The notes under the pieces: model-generated
Told to the model about the DNA's origin: nothing
The model's input: the letters and a program-made list of their open reading frames with translations, nothing else
The model's database searches: none
Shown: positions 63,801 through 64,000 of the stretch, piece by piece
How the letters are laid out: every line of letters starts with the position of its first letter
Position numbering within the stretch: the first letter of the stretch is position 1
Position numbers and translations under genes: made by a program
NCBI RefSeq assembly: GCF_014851815.1
Contig: NZ_JACVAJ010000002.1
Location: 1,054,001-1,118,000 of the forward strand
DNA length: 64,000 nt
Source: Pseudoxanthomonas sp. PXM01
Lineage (GTDB): Bacteria; Pseudomonadota; Gammaproteobacteria; Xanthomonadales; Xanthomonadaceae
Reading direction: 5' to 3'

Positions 63801-64000
63801 GGACCTGGTGATCTGGAACGAAAGCCAGGCCGGCTACCGGCAGCAGCTGCAGGACCTGATCCTGGGCATGATCTCGGCAGACCCGGAGGCGAATGTGCTG
63901 GATCGTCCGGGCGGCATCTTCGTGCGCCCGGGCCAGCAGATGTCGCAGGAGGACCGAATCCTGTTGCAGTCGGTGGCGCGGGTGATCATCAGCGACCAGC
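57892..64000 (+). CDS. ndvB: Cyclic beta-glucan synthase (NdvB/Cgs type), partial at the right edge
   Basis: Only the first about 2036 codons are in the window. A basic N-terminus is followed by an initiating domain, then membrane segments (about 423-475; further pairs at 840-1000). The GT84-type glucosyltransferase core has VITLDTDTKLPRDAAREF (about 643-660) and the QLLPWLLPW region. After the last helices comes a glycoamylase-like domain (NLSGHLLTLRQG, GFGGHFGLYEAIDY near 1490, MAHHQGMGFLSLVHLL), and from about 1570 the N-terminal part of a GH94 phosphorylase domain, which runs off the edge. Relatives make cyclic beta-1,2-glucan and use GH94 to set ring size. Product linkage here is inferred. 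Start ATG follows an AGGA site. Confidence 0.92.
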   Translation, partial: MPQVWRIFSRWLRLRRRLWRWRRAAIQKPLRAEAPLRAQLFNVEQMELHGRALARAHRILPQAGPERLLDRLAENEGLLDDVCALLTRMVQDDMRITPAGEWLLDNYYLVEEQIVTARRHLPKGYSRQLPSLSQGPSSGLPRVYDLSLEAIAHGDGRIDAETLRRFFAAYQSITPLKLGELWAIPIMLRLALIDNLRRMAVRVMRDGDDHRLASEWAAQLNRTAAENPKDVVLVIADMARSDPPLSGAFVSELTRGLQGRGGVFSMPITWLEQWAADGGLRIEELVHLESQQQAADQVSISNSIGSLRFLANMDWREFVEDMSVVERTLRADPARTYALMDFSTRDSYRHVVEKIARLANVGENAVAEIALQLAQAAATAAPGHHQAHVGFYLVDDGVGRTQAAVTASLPGARPVRLRPRRIPLAIYLIPIAIIIGLFTHGLLTAGSATQAVPTWLLAMLALLAFSELGIALVNWMATLLVPPRPLPRMDFSNGIPATARTLVVVPSMLSSAEGVDSLVEALEVRFLANRDGHLHFALLTDFLDANEASLPGDAALLAHAVHRVEQLNRRYAPERADEGGGDLFFLFHRPRLWNPRERRWMGYERKRGKLAALNRLLRGGLGEDFLQVTGNIGVLAQVRYVITLDTDTKLPRDAAREFAGTLAHPLNQAVFDPRRRRVVRGYGILQPSVGTSLSGRPSSRYARMFGSEPGIDPYTRTVSDVYQDLFGEGSFVGKGIYDVDAFEHALADRFPDNRILSHDLLEGCYTRAGLVSDVRLFEDYPSRYAADVKRRYRWIRGDWQLLPWLLPWVPRRGSGLERNPLSWLSRGKLLDNLRRSLVPTATFALLVLGWLFSPDPLAWTAWLLSLWALPVLLPALRDVVALPVDMPLETHLVQVGKSCLKQLWRAVVNVACLPYEAFFSLGAILRTLWRLVVTRRHLLQWNPSSEVERSLGSGVSAELYSMAPAPLISAAVAALLVMKQPAALWVATPLLLLWLLSPVLMAWLGRPPDRRTDKLSALQLAFLGKLSRRTWAFFETYVRAEDHWLPPDNVQEHPALVVARRTSPTNIGLSLLANLAAYDFGYLQAGGVMERTRLAFDTLEMLPRHRGHFYNWYDTETLQPLPPAYVSTVDSGNLSGHLLTLRQGLLALADAPVLAPATFSGLADTLAVLEDALEDTQTDGDASSLAVFEFRTVLTQAQREPPATVTDAERMLARLVVHAEGIVATWPTIDPDQTHPHHWPTALVEGCRSAHAELQFLLPDADAWAGDRLPTLRELQEGPAGTLATRRARERIHQLERLAHIAGQFSLMEYEFLYDRARHLLVIGYNVDEHRLDNGLYDLLASEARLCSFVAIAQGQLPQESWFALGRLLTEVNGDATLLSWSGSMFEYLMPQLVMPSYPDTLLDQTSRHAVEAQILHGEHHDVPWGISESGYNTVDARMNYQYRAFGVPGLGLKRGLGQDLVIAPYATMMALMVAPEAACQNLQRQEALGFGGHFGLYEAIDYTPARVPPGQDHVVVRSFMAHHQGMGFLSLVHLLRQQPMQRRFVADAEFQATLLLLQERIPHTGVFHPHEAETLGSRAAPTETETQLRIFRNAGTSRPAVQLLSNGRYHGLVTSAGGGYSRHRDLAVTRWREDGTRDHWGNFCYLRDVESGEFWSPSLQPACVPVDHYEAIFSDAKAEFRGRKRGYESHLEIAISAEDDIELRRLRLSNRSRLTRTIEITTYAEVVLAPAIADELHPAFSNLFVQSEIVREKQALLCTRRPRAHDEVPPWMFHLVAVHDADISAISYETDRARFLGRGNTPRTPVALAEQDALSDSEGSVLDPIVAIRCRIELAPGQTAMIDMVHGVGVDREACAGLIDKYRDRRLADRVFDLAWTHSQVVRRQINASQADAQLYERLAGLIVYAHPLLRADADVLLQNQRGQSGLWGHAISGDLPIALLQISDADNIELVRQMVQAHAYWRLKGLRADLVIWNESQAGYRQQLQDLILGMISADPEANVLDRPGGIFVRPGQQMSQEDRILLQSVARVIISDQ

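Overview
The window is a high-GC, densely coded chromosomal segment from a gammaproteobacterium. Gene content and order point to the family Lysobacteraceae (Xanthomonadaceae): cutA-dsbD-tlpA, prmA-DUF3426-fis-purH-purD, aroQ-accB-accC, groESL with a CIRCE operator, and paired DUF6776/bactofilin genes. A Pseudoxanthomonas-like genus is my best guess, but the genus is an inference. No rRNA, CRISPR array or complete insertion sequence was recognised.

Layout. 1-8 kb (minus strand): an AsmA-like membrane protein cut by the left edge, a Tat-exported carotenoid oxygenase with a DUF2141 partner, aroG (DAHP synthase) preceded by a classical attenuator with an aromatic-rich leader peptide, a DUF6445 protein, and groES-groEL. 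8-11.4 kb (plus): cutA-dsbD-tlpA, a periplasmic thiol-redox operon. 11.4-12.4 kb: a KGG-repeat stress protein and an orphan. 12.4-29.5 kb (minus): a Wzx/Wzy-type exopolysaccharide locus. It holds a tyrosine phosphatase, a fused initiating GlcNAc-1-P transferase, a Wzc-like kinase, an Asn-synthase-like enzyme, two Tat-exported beta-helix proteins, a GT4, a flippase, a pyruvyl transferase, a GT2, an EpsG-type polymerase, a DUF218 protein and a Wza-like porin. 29.7-32.1 kb (plus): aroQ, accB, accC. 32.1-33.5 kb (minus): two orphans. 33.6-39.4 kb (plus): prmA, DUF3426, fis, purH, a lipoprotein, purD. 39.4-53.4 kb: mixed housekeeping and signalling genes, including an old yellow enzyme, an LplT-PlsC fusion, CD225/DUF2752, ampE, nudC-erpA, bactofilin between two DUF6776 paralogues, and a degenerate REC-GGDEF-EAL protein with a hybrid histidine kinase. 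Iron storage (bfd-bfr) and rppH follow. 54.5-57.7 kb: tRNA-Met with an adjacent integrase and a small decaying island. 57.9 kb to the right edge: a giant cyclic beta-glucan synthase (NdvB type), truncated by the window.

How the parts work together. In the exopolysaccharide locus the fused WecA-type enzyme would load the lipid carrier, the GT2 and GT4 enzymes extend the unit, the pyruvyl transferase and perhaps the Asn-synthase-like enzyme decorate it, the flippase and EpsG-type protein flip and polymerise it, and Wzc/Wzb/Wza control length and export. The beta-helix proteins probably act on the polymer outside the membrane. The most unusual item is a WecA transferase fused to a WecB-like epimerase domain whose active-site residues are substituted. 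Other points worth attention are the aroG attenuator, the five repeats in front of the integrase, the bactofilin sandwich, and the degenerate c-di-GMP protein paired with a hybrid kinase.
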